Shown here: positions 39,778-48,453 of the stretch, piece by piece
How positions within the stretch are numbered: the first letter of the stretch is position 1
Layout: every line of letters starts with the position of its first letter
Assembly (NCBI RefSeq): GCF_003994255.1
Contig: NZ_ML133855.1
Location: forward strand, 1-64,000
DNA length: 64,000 nt
Direction: 5' to 3'
Source: Brachybacterium paraconglomeratum
GTDB lineage: Bacteria; Actinomycetota; Actinomycetes; Actinomycetales; Dermabacteraceae
Notes under the pieces: model-generated
Told to the model about the DNA's origin: nothing
Databases searched by the model: none
Seen by the model: only the letters and a program-made list of their open reading frames with translations
Program-made: the position numbers and the translations under genes

Positions 39778-41151
39778 ATGTCTGAACCGTCCCCCGTGCG
39801 GCTCGGGTCCACCCCGACCGAGCCGTCCACCGCATACATGGCCCAGCTCGACGAGGAGCGGGAGGCGGCGCTGCGCACGCAGTCCCACCCCGGCTCCGAC
39901 CACGAGGGCGCGGCGGAGGAGCTGCGCTCCCGGCTCGAGGAGGAGGTCGACAAGGCCGGCCCCGAGCTCGTCGACCTGATGATCGACCTCGCCGAGCATC
40001 CCGAGGTCGCCTTCGAGGAGCACCGCTCCGCCGCCGCGATCGTGAAGACCCTCGAGGACCACGGCATCGAGGCGCAGCTCGGCGTGCACGGCCTGGACAC
40101 CGCGATCCGCGCCGAGATCCGCGGCGAGGGCGCCGGATCGGCCGACGCGCCGACCGTCGCGGTGCTCTCCGAGTACGACGCCCTGCCCGGCATCGGTCAC
40201 GGCTGCGGCCACAACGTCATCGCAGTGATGGGACTGGGCGCCTTCCTGGGGCTCGCGGAGCTCGCGAAGAGGGACCCCTCGGCCGTGCCCGGCACCGTCG
40301 TCTACCTCGGCACCCCCGCCGAGGAGGGACACACCGGCAAGGAGTACATGGCCCGCCAGGGCGCCTTCGACGGGCTCGACGCCGCGGTCATGGCCCACGG
40401 CTACCCGGGCTACGACCTGGCCGACCAGGTGTGGCTGGGCCGGCGCACCCTCACCGTCGAGTTCCACGGCCACACCGCCCACGCCTCCGCGCAGCCGTTC
40501 ATGGGCCGCAACGCCCTGGATGCGGCGAGCCTGATGTACCAGGGCATCGGCCTGATGCGTCAGCAGACCCCGCCCAGCGACCGCATCCACGCCGTGATCC
40601 GCGAGGGCGGCGAGCGGGCCAGCGTCGTCCCCGACCGCGCGAGGCTCGACCTGTACGTGCGCTCTCAGCGCCCCGAGACCCTCAAGGACCTCTCGCGCCG
40701 GGTCGAGGACGTCGCCCACGGTGCGGCTCTGATGGCCGGCGTCGGCGTGACCGTCACCTGGGACCACCACCCGCCCTCCCTGCCGGTGCGCACCAACGAC
40801 GCGCTGACCGGCCGCTGGGTCGAGGCGCAGCGCCGCCGTGGCCGCGACCCGCTGCCGCTGGGCGTGGTCTCCACGACCCTCGCCGCCTCCACCGACTTCG
40901 GCAACGTCAGCTACCGCCTGCCCGGCATGCATCCGCTGATCCGCATCGCCCCGGCCGACGTCGCCCTGCACACCCGCGAGTTCGCGGCCGAGTCCACCTC
41001 GGCCGACGCCCGCGCCGCCGCGACCGACGGGGCCTACGGCCTCGCCGCCACCCTGCTCGACGTCCTGCACGACCCGGCGCTCGCCGCCGCCGTCGCCGAG
41101 GAGTTCGCGCAGGCCGGGGGCGCGATCGACGTGCCCTCCTTCTTCGACTGA
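39778..41151 (+). CDS. M20 family amidohydrolase (AbgB/aminoacylase-like)
   Basis: 457 residues. M20 metal-site motifs: VAVLSEYDALPGIGHGCGHN near 140-160 (Cys/His), YLGTPAEEGHTGK near 183 (Glu-Glu) and AVMAHGYPG near 205. The dimerisation domain contains VEFHGHTAHASAQPFMGRNA near 225. It would hydrolyse an N-acyl or p-aminobenzoyl amino acid. A 145-base gap separates it from an AbgT-type transporter on the same strand, mirroring the AbgB-AbgT pairing, so p-aminobenzoyl-glutamate or a similar conjugate is a plausible substrate. TACGCT ends seven bases before the ATG and no ribosome binding site is visible, so it may be leaderless. Confidence 0.88.
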   Translation: MSEPSPVRLGSTPTEPSTAYMAQLDEEREAALRTQSHPGSDHEGAAEELRSRLEEEVDKAGPELVDLMIDLAEHPEVAFEEHRSAAAIVKTLEDHGIEAQLGVHGLDTAIRAEIRGEGAGSADAPTVAVLSEYDALPGIGHGCGHNVIAVMGLGAFLGLAELAKRDPSAVPGTVVYLGTPAEEGHTGKEYMARQGAFDGLDAAVMAHGYPGYDLADQVWLGRRTLTVEFHGHTAHASAQPFMGRNALDAASLMYQGIGLMRQQTPPSDRIHAVIREGGERASVVPDRARLDLYVRSQRPETLKDLSRRVEDVAHGAALMAGVGVTVTWDHHPPSLPVRTNDALTGRWVEAQRRRGRDPLPLGVVSTTLAASTDFGNVSYRLPGMHPLIRIAPADVALHTREFAAESTSADARAAATDGAYGLAATLLDVLHDPALAAAVAEEFAQAGGAIDVPSFFD

Positions 41152-41295
41152 CACCGTTCCCCGACCGCCGTCGGCGGCCGAGGGACGAGCCGGCCGTCGG
41201 CGCCGCCCGCCCGACCTCCGCCCCCGTCCCGGACCGTCCCGTCGCGCACCCCCTCCTCCGGCCCCGACCTCGAACCGCACCACCTGGGAGTCCTC

Positions 41296-42882
41296 ATGAG
41301 CGCCACCCCCGCGCCCCCGGCCAAGACCGGACTGACCGACAAGATCCTCAACGGCGTCGAGAGGGCGGGCAACAAGCTGCCCGAGCCCTTCATGCTGTTC
41401 CTCATCCTGTTCGCGATCACCGGCGTGGTCTCCACGGCCATGGCCTGGGCGGACGTGGAGGTGACGGTGCCCGGCTCGGACGAGGCCACCGTCATCAAGG
41501 GCCTGTTCACCGGTGAGGGCCTGACCTGGCTGACCACCACCCTCGGCGAGAACTACATCGGCTTCCCGCCGCTGGTGACGGTGCTGCCGATCCTGCTCGC
41601 GATCGGCATCTCCCAGCACTCCGGGCTGCTCGCCGCCGCGATCCGCAAGCTGTTCGGCTCCTCGCCCTCGTGGATGCTCCCCTACGTGGTGGGCTTCGTG
41701 GGCGTGGTCTCCTCGATCATGGCCGACTCCGCCTTCGTGGTGGTCCCGCCGCTGGCCGCGCTGGTGTTCAAGGCCGCCGGGCGACACCCCGTCGCGGGCC
41801 TACTGGGCGGCTTCGCCGCCGCCGGCGCCGGCTACTCCACCAACATCTTCCCCACCTCGCTGGACGCCCTGTTCGCGGGGATCACCACCTCCGTGATGGA
41901 TGCGCTGCCGGACTTCGAGTTCACCGCCGTGAACCCGGTCTCGAACTGGTTCTTCAACATCGCCTCGTCGCTGGTGCTCGGCTTCGTCGCCGGCTTCATC
42001 ATCGACCGGATCCTCGAGCCGCGCCTGAACCGCCAGGGCATCGGCCGCGACGAGATCACCGAGGAGGGCGAGGTCGCCACCAGCGGCGAGAGCGCCGATC
42101 AGATGCGTGCCGAGCTCACCCCGGCGGAGAACAAGGGCCTGATCGCCGCCGTGATCGCCGCGGCGGTGCTCACCGCGATCGTGCTGACGGCGACGCTGGC
42201 CCCCGCCTCGCCGTGGCGGAACGAGGACGGCGGCTTCCTGCCGAAGTCCCCGCTGCTGGACTCCATCGTGTTCCTGGTCGTCGCCTACTTCATCGTGCTG
42301 GGCCTGACCTACGGCATCGTGGTCGGCACCCTGCGCAGCACCAAGGATGCGGTCGCGATGATGACCGAGTCGCTCAAGGAGATGTTGCCCTTCGTGGTGC
42401 TCGCCTTCATCCTGGGCAACTTCATCGCCCTGTTCAACTGGTCCGGGATCGGCACCTGGATCGCCGTGACCGGCGCGGCCGCCCTCGAGGGCATCGGCCT
42501 GACCGGCTTCCCGGCGGTGCTCGGCTTCATGCTGCTGGCCAGCTGCCTGAACCTGTTCATCATCTCCGGCTCCGGCATGTGGGCGATCATGGCCGCCGTG
42601 TTCGTGCCGATGTTCGCGCTGATCGGCTACGAGCCCGCCTTCACCCAGGCCGCGTTCCGCGTGGGCGACTCCGCCACCCAGGTCATCACGCCGATGAACC
42701 CGTACATGATCGTGCTGCTGGGCATGCTGCGGAAGTACGAGCCCGGCGCGGGCCTCGGCTCGCTGATGGCGCGCATGCTGCCCTTCGTGGTCCCGTTCTG
42801 GTTCGTGTGGACCGTGATCCTCGCGGTCTTCTTCTTCGCGGACCTGCCGCTCGGCCCGGGCAACGGCATCTTCCTCGGCTGA
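41296..42882 (+). CDS. abgT: AbgT family transporter
   Basis: 528 residues, about eleven to thirteen membrane segments. The N-terminus VERAGNKLPEPFMLFLILFA is the AbgT opening. Other family blocks are IMADSAFVVVPPLAALVFKA near 139, GGFAAAGAGYSTNIFPTSLD near 172, and SGSGMWAIMAAVFVPMFALI with RVGDSATQVITPMNPYMIVL toward the end. AbgT proteins import p-aminobenzoyl-glutamate; related MtrF-type members export sulfonamides. The neighbouring M20 hydrolase favours uptake and cleavage of an amide-linked substrate. Confidence 0.93.
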   Translation: MSATPAPPAKTGLTDKILNGVERAGNKLPEPFMLFLILFAITGVVSTAMAWADVEVTVPGSDEATVIKGLFTGEGLTWLTTTLGENYIGFPPLVTVLPILLAIGISQHSGLLAAAIRKLFGSSPSWMLPYVVGFVGVVSSIMADSAFVVVPPLAALVFKAAGRHPVAGLLGGFAAAGAGYSTNIFPTSLDALFAGITTSVMDALPDFEFTAVNPVSNWFFNIASSLVLGFVAGFIIDRILEPRLNRQGIGRDEITEEGEVATSGESADQMRAELTPAENKGLIAAVIAAAVLTAIVLTATLAPASPWRNEDGGFLPKSPLLDSIVFLVVAYFIVLGLTYGIVVGTLRSTKDAVAMMTESLKEMLPFVVLAFILGNFIALFNWSGIGTWIAVTGAAALEGIGLTGFPAVLGFMLLASCLNLFIISGSGMWAIMAAVFVPMFALIGYEPAFTQAAFRVGDSATQVITPMNPYMIVLLGMLRKYEPGAGLGSLMARMLPFVVPFWFVWTVILAVFFFADLPLGPGNGIFLG

Positions 42883-42946
42883 TCCCCCTCCGGCGGCCCC
42901 GTCGACCCCCTCGGCCCTGGATGGCCCGCCGTCCCCACACCTTGCC

Positions 42947-43008
42947 CATCGAGACGTTGCTTTGGTGCTCTATATGCCCGGAGAGAGCACCAAAGCTACG
43001 TCTCGATG
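42947..43008. repeat. Long intergenic palindrome, copy 4 (CGAGACGT type)
   Basis: Left arm CATCGAGACGT, then GCTTTGGTGCTC; the right arm is its complement with one T/T mismatch. The loop contains TATATGCC. Flanking CACACC/GGTGTG extends the pairing with a bulge. It shares the outer CGAGACGT with the copy at 21312. Confidence 0.74.
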
Positions 43009-43050
43009 GTGTGCCGGGGCCTGGGGTGAGCGGCGGGGCCGTCGGACCGA

Positions 43051-43114
43051 CAGTTTCTGCTGCGCCCAGGACCTATGTCGCGCGTTGCATCGGTCCTGTG
43101 GGCAGCAAAACCTG
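43051..43114. repeat. Long intergenic palindrome, copy 5 (TTTTGCnGC type)
   Basis: Arms of 23 bases, with TGCTGC and AGGACC paired exactly and four mismatches; the loop is TATG...CATC. It lies 42 bases after copy 4 in the same intergenic region, upstream of the flavoprotein gene at 43239. The rest of 42883-43238 shows nothing else. Confidence 0.7.
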
Positions 43115-43238
43115 AGCCGGGGTGTGCCTGGGTGCATCTGCCTCAGCCAGCGCTTCGCGCGACCGGTCGGCGGGGGCGAGGCGTCCCTGCCCGGGCACCG
43201 GGTTGAGCGGCGGGGCCGTCGGCGCGAGGATGGCAGGC

Positions 43239-43796
43239 ATGAGCGAACTCGCCGACCGCCTCCGCGCCCTGCCGTCCTTCCCCGAGGACATGCCCGGCCT
43301 CGACCCGGACTCCGCCCCCGAGGACCCGGCCGAGCTCTTCCTCGACTGGCTCGAGGGCGCGATCGCGAGCGGCGCCCGCCAGCCGCACGCCATGACCTTC
43401 CAGACCCTCGACGGCGGCGCGCCCGTCGGCCGCACCCTCATCCTCAAGGACCTCGACGAGCGCGGCCTGCACGTCTCCACCCACCGCACCTCCCGCAAGG
43501 GCGAGCAGCTCGGCGCCGACCCTCGCGCCGCGATGACCTTCTTCTGGCGCGAGAGCGGCAGGCAGGTCCAGGTGGGCGGCGAGGTCGTCGCGCTGGACGA
43601 GGCGACCTCGCAGGCCGACTGGGCCTCGCGCCCCTCCTACGACGGCTCCCCGAACCCGGACTGGCAGGTCTACGCCCTGCAGCCGGCCTGGTACGAGTTC
43701 ACCCAGTCGCGGCTGGACCGCAAGCACGTGCGCGTCGGCTACCGGCGCGAGGGCGGCGCCTGGACGCACGAGCGCATCACCACCCCGGCGGGCTGA
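43239..43796 (+). CDS. Pyridoxamine 5'-phosphate oxidase-like flavoprotein
   Basis: 185 residues. Split-barrel flavin-binding fold: PHAMTFQTLDGGAPVGRTLI near 50, LHVSTHRTSRKGEQLGADPR near 75, FFWRESGRQVQVGGEVVALD near 100, and C-terminal YALQPAWYEFTQSRLDRKHVRV. The order fits PdxH-like proteins, though shorter than classical PdxH (about 215) and missing its usual C-terminal WRLAP block, so vitamin B6 oxidation is uncertain. GAGGAT ends seven bases before the ATG with no ribosome binding site, suggesting a leaderless message. It is convergent with the GNAT gene, 11 bases apart. Confidence 0.8.
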   Translation: MSELADRLRALPSFPEDMPGLDPDSAPEDPAELFLDWLEGAIASGARQPHAMTFQTLDGGAPVGRTLILKDLDERGLHVSTHRTSRKGEQLGADPRAAMTFFWRESGRQVQVGGEVVALDEATSQADWASRPSYDGSPNPDWQVYALQPAWYEFTQSRLDRKHVRVGYRREGGAWTHERITTPAG

Positions 43797-43807
43797 CCGA
43801 CCCCGCC

Positions 43808-44311
43808 TCAGCGCTCCCGGACGAAGCGCCGGTGCGGCCGGCCGTAGGCGTCGACGATCCCGTCGTCCGTGAAGCCGAGCCGGGCGAGCACCGTGGCTGA
43901 GGCCGGGTTCGCGAGGTCCGCGAGGCCGACGAGACGGCGCAGCGCGAGCGGCCCGTCGGCCGCCTCCACGCACAGCCGCCCCGCCTCGGTCGCGAGACCG
44001 TGGCCCCACCGGCCCCGGGCCAGCGTGTAGCCGAGCTCGATGCCCTGGTCGGTGACCTCCAGACCCGCATCGCCGATCAGCTCGCCGCTCGCACGCTCGA
44101 TCACGGCCCAGAACGCGAAGCCGTGCCGGGCCTGGTGGGCGGCGTAGTCGGCGAGCATCTGCGCGGACTGCTCCGGGGAGGCGGGCTCGCCGTCGCCGAC
44201 GAAGCGCATCACCTCGGGATCGCCGTAGACGCGATGCGCGGCCGCGGCGTCGTCGACCGTGAACGGGCGCAGGTCCAGGCGCGGGCCGCGCAGCGGGAAC
44301 CGAAGGGTCAT
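43808..44311 (-). CDS. GNAT family N-acetyltransferase, RimJ/RimL type
   Basis: 167 residues. GPRLDLRPFTVDDAAAAHRV at the start, FAFWAVIERASGELIGDAGL near 66, the acetyl-CoA region ELGYTLARGRWGHGLATEAG near 92, and NPASATVLARLGF near 133, where Asn and the LGF ending are typical of the RimJ/RimL branch. It would transfer an acetyl group from acetyl-CoA to a protein N-terminus or small amine. It stands alone, convergent with the flavoprotein; the next gene upstream is the secreted C39-like protein. Confidence 0.87.
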   Translation of the reverse strand: MTLRFPLRGPRLDLRPFTVDDAAAAHRVYGDPEVMRFVGDGEPASPEQSAQMLADYAAHQARHGFAFWAVIERASGELIGDAGLEVTDQGIELGYTLARGRWGHGLATEAGRLCVEAADGPLALRRLVGLADLANPASATVLARLGFTDDGIVDAYGRPHRRFVRER

Positions 44312-44347
44312 CCCGCCAGTATGGCGAGGGGCCGGCCCGGCCGGGAG

Positions 44348-44995
44348 TCAGCTGACGACCGTGGCGAGGCCCTGGCGCGCGTGGCGCAGCCGGTCTGGGG
44401 AGTAGGTGGTGATGCCGATCTCCTGGGCACGGCCCGGATCGGAGACCCGCAGGTTCCCGTTCTCGTCCTCGCCCTGGGCGACGACGAAGTGGCCGTAGTC
44501 GGCCTCCTCCTCGCCGAGCAGCCGGCCGTGATGGACGTGCAGGATCACGACCTTTCCGCGCGCGGCGGCCTCCAGCCCCTCCTCGAACCGGGCGCGGGTG
44601 GCGCGGGCCCCCGCGTCCCGCAGGCCGTTCTCGAGGTCGCCGAGATAGGCGCCCGTGTAGTCGACGGACTTCTTCTCGGGCTCGCCCCACGGGGACAGGC
44701 CGCAGCGGGCCCGCATCTCGATGACCGCCCTGCGGTTGCCGCCCACCGTCGTGCCCTTCTCGCCCGAGACGAAGTGCCGCACCTCCCGGCCCGCGGCGAC
44801 CATGGCGATGACCGTCGAGGTGGGGCCGCAGTTCTCCGTGTCCCACGGTCCGGTGCCGATCTGGTCGACGACCACGAGGTCGCCGGAGGCATGGGCCTGC
44901 GTGGACGCGAGCAGTCCGGCCGCGGTGAGGCCGAGGGCGCCGAAGCCGCGGAGCGCGGTGCGTCGGCTGAGGGTGCTGTCGAGCGGGCTGGGCAA
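44348..44995 (-). CDS. Tat-exported C39-like (papain-fold) cysteine peptidase
   Basis: 215 residues from a TTG at 44995, chosen because a full GGAGGTGA sits five bases upstream. An ATG at 45103 would add 36 residues with unusually low third-position GC and no binding site. The TTG start gives a clean Tat signal: LSRRTALRGFGALGLTAAGL ending in an AHA cleavage site. The mature domain has WDTENCGPTSTVIAM (nucleophile Cys, near 48), DYGHFVVAQGEDENG (His, near 177) and RVSDPG (Asp), the C39-like triad order. It would act outside the membrane, possibly on cell-wall-associated peptides. Target unknown. Confidence 0.75.
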   Translation of the reverse strand: MPSPLDSTLSRRTALRGFGALGLTAAGLLASTQAHASGDLVVVDQIGTGPWDTENCGPTSTVIAMVAAGREVRHFVSGEKGTTVGGNRRAVIEMRARCGLSPWGEPEKKSVDYTGAYLGDLENGLRDAGARATRARFEEGLEAAARGKVVILHVHHGRLLGEEEADYGHFVVAQGEDENGNLRVSDPGRAQEIGITTYSPDRLRHARQGLATVVS

Positions 44996-45210
44996 CCCGG
45001 TCACCTCCGAGGGGTCGAGGGGAGCGACCGGGCGAGCCTCAGCGGGCGGTCTCGATCGCGCACCGTCCCCGCGAGACGCGACCGATGCGCCGAAATGAGC
45101 CATCCACGCTGTAACAGCCCGCCCGCGCGCGGCAAGACGTGCGTGATCCACCGCTCGTGCGGCACGAACCACATCGGGGCAGGCGCCCCGGTGCGGGCTA
45201 CCCTTGCCGG

Positions 45211-45642
45211 ATGTCACGCGCCGCCCTCCTGCCTCCCGTGCTGCTCGGCCTCGTGGTCCTGCTGCTCGCGCAGATGGCGGGCCTGGCCGCGACGGCGCTG
45301 CTCGACCTGCCCGTGCCCGGCGTGGTGCTCGGGATCGTGCTGCTGGCGCTGCTGGGGATCCTCCGGCCCACCCGCGGCGTGCTCCGCGCCGCCGAGCCCG
45401 CGGCGACCCCGCTGCTGGCCCACCTGCAGCTGCTGTTCGTCCCGCCGAGCGTCGGGATCGTCCTGGAGCTGGAGACCCTCGCCGAGAACGCCCTTCCGCT
45501 TGCGCTCGGCGTGGGCGGCTCCTTCCTGGTGCCGCTGATCGTCTCCGGGATGCTGCTGCAGGCGCTGCTGCGCCGCCGGGACCGACGACGGGGCGGCGCC
45601 GGCTCCGGCGCGGCCGACGGGCCCGGGGAGGCGCCGGCATGA
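45211..45642 (+). CDS. lrgA: LrgA/CidA family holin-like membrane protein
   Basis: 143 residues, four membrane segments. The family block LDLPVPGVVLGIVLLALLG is at about 30-48, and LLFVPPSVGIVLELETLAEN near 75 is characteristic (FVPxxVG). The ATG follows TACCCT (45199-45204) by six bases without a ribosome binding site, so it is probably leaderless. Its stop overlaps the lrgB start (ATGA). The pair is linked to murein hydrolase control and, in some bacteria, pyruvate transport. Confidence 0.88.
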   Translation: MSRAALLPPVLLGLVVLLLAQMAGLAATALLDLPVPGVVLGIVLLALLGILRPTRGVLRAAEPAATPLLAHLQLLFVPPSVGIVLELETLAENALPLALGVGGSFLVPLIVSGMLLQALLRRRDRRRGGAGSGAADGPGEAPA

Positions 45643-46337
45643 GCACCCTCGTGGACCTGCCCGTCTTCGGGCTCGTCCTGACCCTCGGCGCCTATCTGTT
45701 CGCCTTCTGGCTCCACCAGCGCACCGGCCGCCCCGGCGTGCTCTCGCCGGTGCTGGTCACCACCGCGATCGTCGCGACCGTCCTGCAGCTCACCGGTCTG
45801 CCCTACGCGGTCTACCTCGAGCAGGTGGCCCTGCTGACGATGCTCCTGGGCCCCGCCACCGTGGCCCTAGCCCTGCCGCTGCTGCGCAACGGCCGCGCCC
45901 TGGTCGGGGCGGCGCCCGCCGTGACCGCGGTGCTGGTGGTCGGCGGCGTGCTCAGCATCGGCATCACCGTCGGCGCCATGATGCTCCTCGGCGCCGAGGA
46001 CGACGTGCTCCTCGCCGCGCTGCCCCGGTCGGTCACCTCGCCCGTGGGCCTCTCGATCGCCGAGATGCTCCAGGCCTCGGCGCCGCTCGCGGTGGTGCTC
46101 ACCATGGTCTCCGGCGTGCTCGGCGCCGCCGTCGGCCCCGCGCTGCTGAGGTTCGCCCGGGTCGAGGACGACCGTGCCCGCGGCTTCGCGATCGGCCTGA
46201 CCTCCCACGGCATCGGCACCTCGCGCGTGCTCGCCGACTCCACCGTCGCCGGCGGCTGGTCCAGCGCCGCCATGGTGCTGAACGCCCTGGTGATGACGAT
46301 CGTGCTGCCGATCGTCGCTGCGCTCGTCACGGGCTGA
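45639..46337 (+). CDS. lrgB: LrgB/CidB family membrane protein
   Basis: 232 residues, about seven membrane segments. The family blocks are LLGPATVALALPLLRNG near 64, RSVTSPVGLSIAEMLQASAP near 127 (the usual K/RSVT-P) and RGFAIGLTSHGIGTSRVLAD near 180 (G-x-SHGIGT). It overlaps lrgA by four bases, so the two are coupled and probably form one complex. No regulator of the LytSR type is adjacent. Confidence 0.93.
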   Translation: MSTLVDLPVFGLVLTLGAYLFAFWLHQRTGRPGVLSPVLVTTAIVATVLQLTGLPYAVYLEQVALLTMLLGPATVALALPLLRNGRALVGAAPAVTAVLVVGGVLSIGITVGAMMLLGAEDDVLLAALPRSVTSPVGLSIAEMLQASAPLAVVLTMVSGVLGAAVGPALLRFARVEDDRARGFAIGLTSHGIGTSRVLADSTVAGGWSSAAMVLNALVMTIVLPIVAALVTG

Positions 46338-46689
46338 GGCCCGGCCGGCGGGCCCGGTGGCCGGTCGCACGCACGGACGGGACGTGCCGCGCGTCTCAGC
46401 GCTGCTCGCCGAAAGTCGGGTGCGCCGGGCGGTGCTCCCGGGGGAGGATTGCTCCTCGGACCGGCCCTGTCCGCCTGAGCCCCTGCCGCGACCAGCGGTC
46501 CCGCTCCGGCAGCGCCCGTCACCTCGGGGTCCGGCGGGTCCGGCGCACGCCCCGCCGACCACTCGGCCGACGACCCCGTCGGCCCCTTCGAGGACAGGAT
46601 CTGTCCTCGCCCCGTCCTACGCTCCGACGAGACCCCGGCCGCTCACCCCGTCGGCCGGGCCGCACCACCCTGCTCCGGGAGATCCCCTC
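46338..46689. other. Intergenic region upstream of the ABC exporter operon
   Basis: No convincing gene. A frame open from 46357 joins the exporter gene but has no start signal and atypical codon use. The region carries the promoter and palindromic operator at 46589-46623. Confidence 0.5.
46589..46623 (+). promoter_or_regulatory. Palindromic operator and -10 of the ABC exporter operon
   Basis: Perfect arms CGAGGACAG (46589-46597) and CTGTCCTCG (46601-46609) around GAT. TACGCT at 46618-46623 is a plausible -10, so the palindrome covers the -35 region. A dimeric repressor of MarR or TetR type is likely; none is encoded nearby. Confidence 0.6.
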
Positions 46690-48453
46690 ATGCTCTGGAC
46701 CCTGATCCGGCGCCATCTGCGGCCCTACCTGCCGCACGTGGCCGCCGTGGCCGTCCTCCAGCTCGCGACCGTGCTCGCGACCCTCTACCTGCCCAGCCTC
46801 AACGCCGACATCATCGACAACGGCGTCGCCACCGGCGACACCGACTACATCTGGCGCATCGGCGGGATCATGCTGATCGTCGCGATGGCGCAGGTCGTCA
46901 CCGCGATCGCGTCGGTCTGGTTCGGCGCCCGCGTCGCGATGGGCATGGGCCGCGACATCCGCCGCTCTGTCTACACCCGTGTGGACCGCTTCTCGACCGA
47001 GGAGATGGGCCGCTACGGCGCCCCGACCCTCATCACCCGCGCGACCAACGACGTCCAGCAGGTGCAGATGCTCGTGCTGATGACCCTGAACTTCATGGTC
47101 ATGGTCCCGATCATGTCCATCGGCGGGATCGTCATGGCGATCCAGGAGGACCCGGGGCTGTCCTGGCTGGTGTGGGTGTCCGTGCCGGTGCTGATGGTGA
47201 TCGTCGGCCTGCTCGTCACCCGGCTGATGCCGCTGTTCCAGCGGATGCAGGACAACATCGACTCCATCAACGGCGTCATGCGCGAGCAGATCATGGGGAT
47301 CCGCGTGGTGCGCGCCTTCGTGCGCGAGGAGCACGAGACCGGCCGCTTCCGCGACGCGAACGCGACCCTCACCGACACCTCGGTGCGGATCGGACGCCTC
47401 TTCGTGATCATGGGCCCGGCGATCACGATCGTGCTCCACCTCGCCACCGCCGCCGTGCTCTGGTTCGGCGGTCACCGCGTGGACGCGGGGCTCGTCGAGG
47501 TCGGCGCGCTCACCGCCTTCATGCAGTACCTGCTGCAGATCCTCATGGCGGTCATGATGGGCACCTTCATGTTCATGATGTTCCCGCGCGCGATCATCTC
47601 CGCCCGCCGCATCGGCGAGGTCCTCGAGACCGCCCCCACCCTCCACGAGCCCGCCGCCCCGACCCCGCTGCCGGCGGCCGACGGGGGAGCGACCGTCGAG
47701 TTCCGCGACGTCACCTTCTCCTACCCGGGCGCCGAGTCCCCGGTGCTGGACGGCGTCTCGTTCACCGCCGAGGCCGGCCGCACCACCGCGATCATCGGCT
47801 CGACCGGTTCCGGCAAGACCACGCTGGTCAGCCTCATCCCGCGACTGCACGACGCGACCAGCGGCCAGGTGCTGCTGGACGGGGTGCCGGTCACCGACCT
47901 CGCCCGCGCCGACATCTCCGCCGCCGTCGGCCTCGTGCCGCAGAAGCCCTATCTGTTCTCCGGCACCATCGCGCACAACCTCCGCTTCGGCGATCCGTCG
48001 GCCGACGAGAAGCAGCTCTGGGACGCGCTCGAGGTCGCCCAGGGCGCCGGCTTCGTGCGCGAGCGGACCACCGGCGAGGGCGACGCCGTCGCCACCGGGC
48101 TCGAGTCCACCGTCTCCCAGGGCGGCACCAACGTCTCGGGCGGCCAGCGGCAGCGCCTGTGCATCGCCCGCACCCTCGTCGCCGCCCCGCGCGTGTTCGT
48201 CTTCGACGACTCGTTCTCGGCGCTCGACGTCACCACGGACGCGAGGGTGCGCGAGGGCCTCGCCCAGCACACCCGCGGCGCGACCACGATCATCGTCGCC
48301 CAGCGCATCTCCACCATCACCTCCGCCGACCAGATCCTCGTGCTCGAGGAGGGTCGGATCGTCGGCCGCGGCACCCACGAGGAGCTGCTGGAGAGCTCCG
48401 AGACCTACCGGGAGATCGTCGACTCCCAGATCACCGCGGAGGAGATGGCATGA
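46690..48453 (+). CDS. Heterodimeric ABC exporter, subunit with degenerate ATP site
   Basis: 587 residues: six-helix transmembrane domain (about 1-330) and one ATPase domain. Walker A is IIGSTGSGKTTL near 375 and the signature is VSGGQRQRL. Walker B ends VFVFDDSFSALD, so Asp replaces the catalytic Glu, and the switch residue is Gln (IIVAQRIST) instead of His. These are the marks of the non-hydrolysing half of TM287/288- or BmrCD-type exporters. GGGAGA precedes the ATG. The partner gene overlaps by ATGA. The complex would export drugs, lipids or peptides; substrate unknown. Confidence 0.92.
   Translation: MLWTLIRRHLRPYLPHVAAVAVLQLATVLATLYLPSLNADIIDNGVATGDTDYIWRIGGIMLIVAMAQVVTAIASVWFGARVAMGMGRDIRRSVYTRVDRFSTEEMGRYGAPTLITRATNDVQQVQMLVLMTLNFMVMVPIMSIGGIVMAIQEDPGLSWLVWVSVPVLMVIVGLLVTRLMPLFQRMQDNIDSINGVMREQIMGIRVVRAFVREEHETGRFRDANATLTDTSVRIGRLFVIMGPAITIVLHLATAAVLWFGGHRVDAGLVEVGALTAFMQYLLQILMAVMMGTFMFMMFPRAIISARRIGEVLETAPTLHEPAAPTPLPAADGGATVEFRDVTFSYPGAESPVLDGVSFTAEAGRTTAIIGSTGSGKTTLVSLIPRLHDATSGQVLLDGVPVTDLARADISAAVGLVPQKPYLFSGTIAHNLRFGDPSADEKQLWDALEVAQGAGFVRERTTGEGDAVATGLESTVSQGGTNVSGGQRQRLCIARTLVAAPRVFVFDDSFSALDVTTDARVREGLAQHTRGATTIIVAQRISTITSADQILVLEEGRIVGRGTHEELLESSETYREIVDSQITAEEMA

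Noticed and set aside
45004..45103. ATG at 45103 or GTG at 45004 as start of the C39-like gene
   Set aside because: The ATG adds low-GC3 sequence without a binding site; the GTG overlaps the GGAGGTGA that fits the TTG at 44995.
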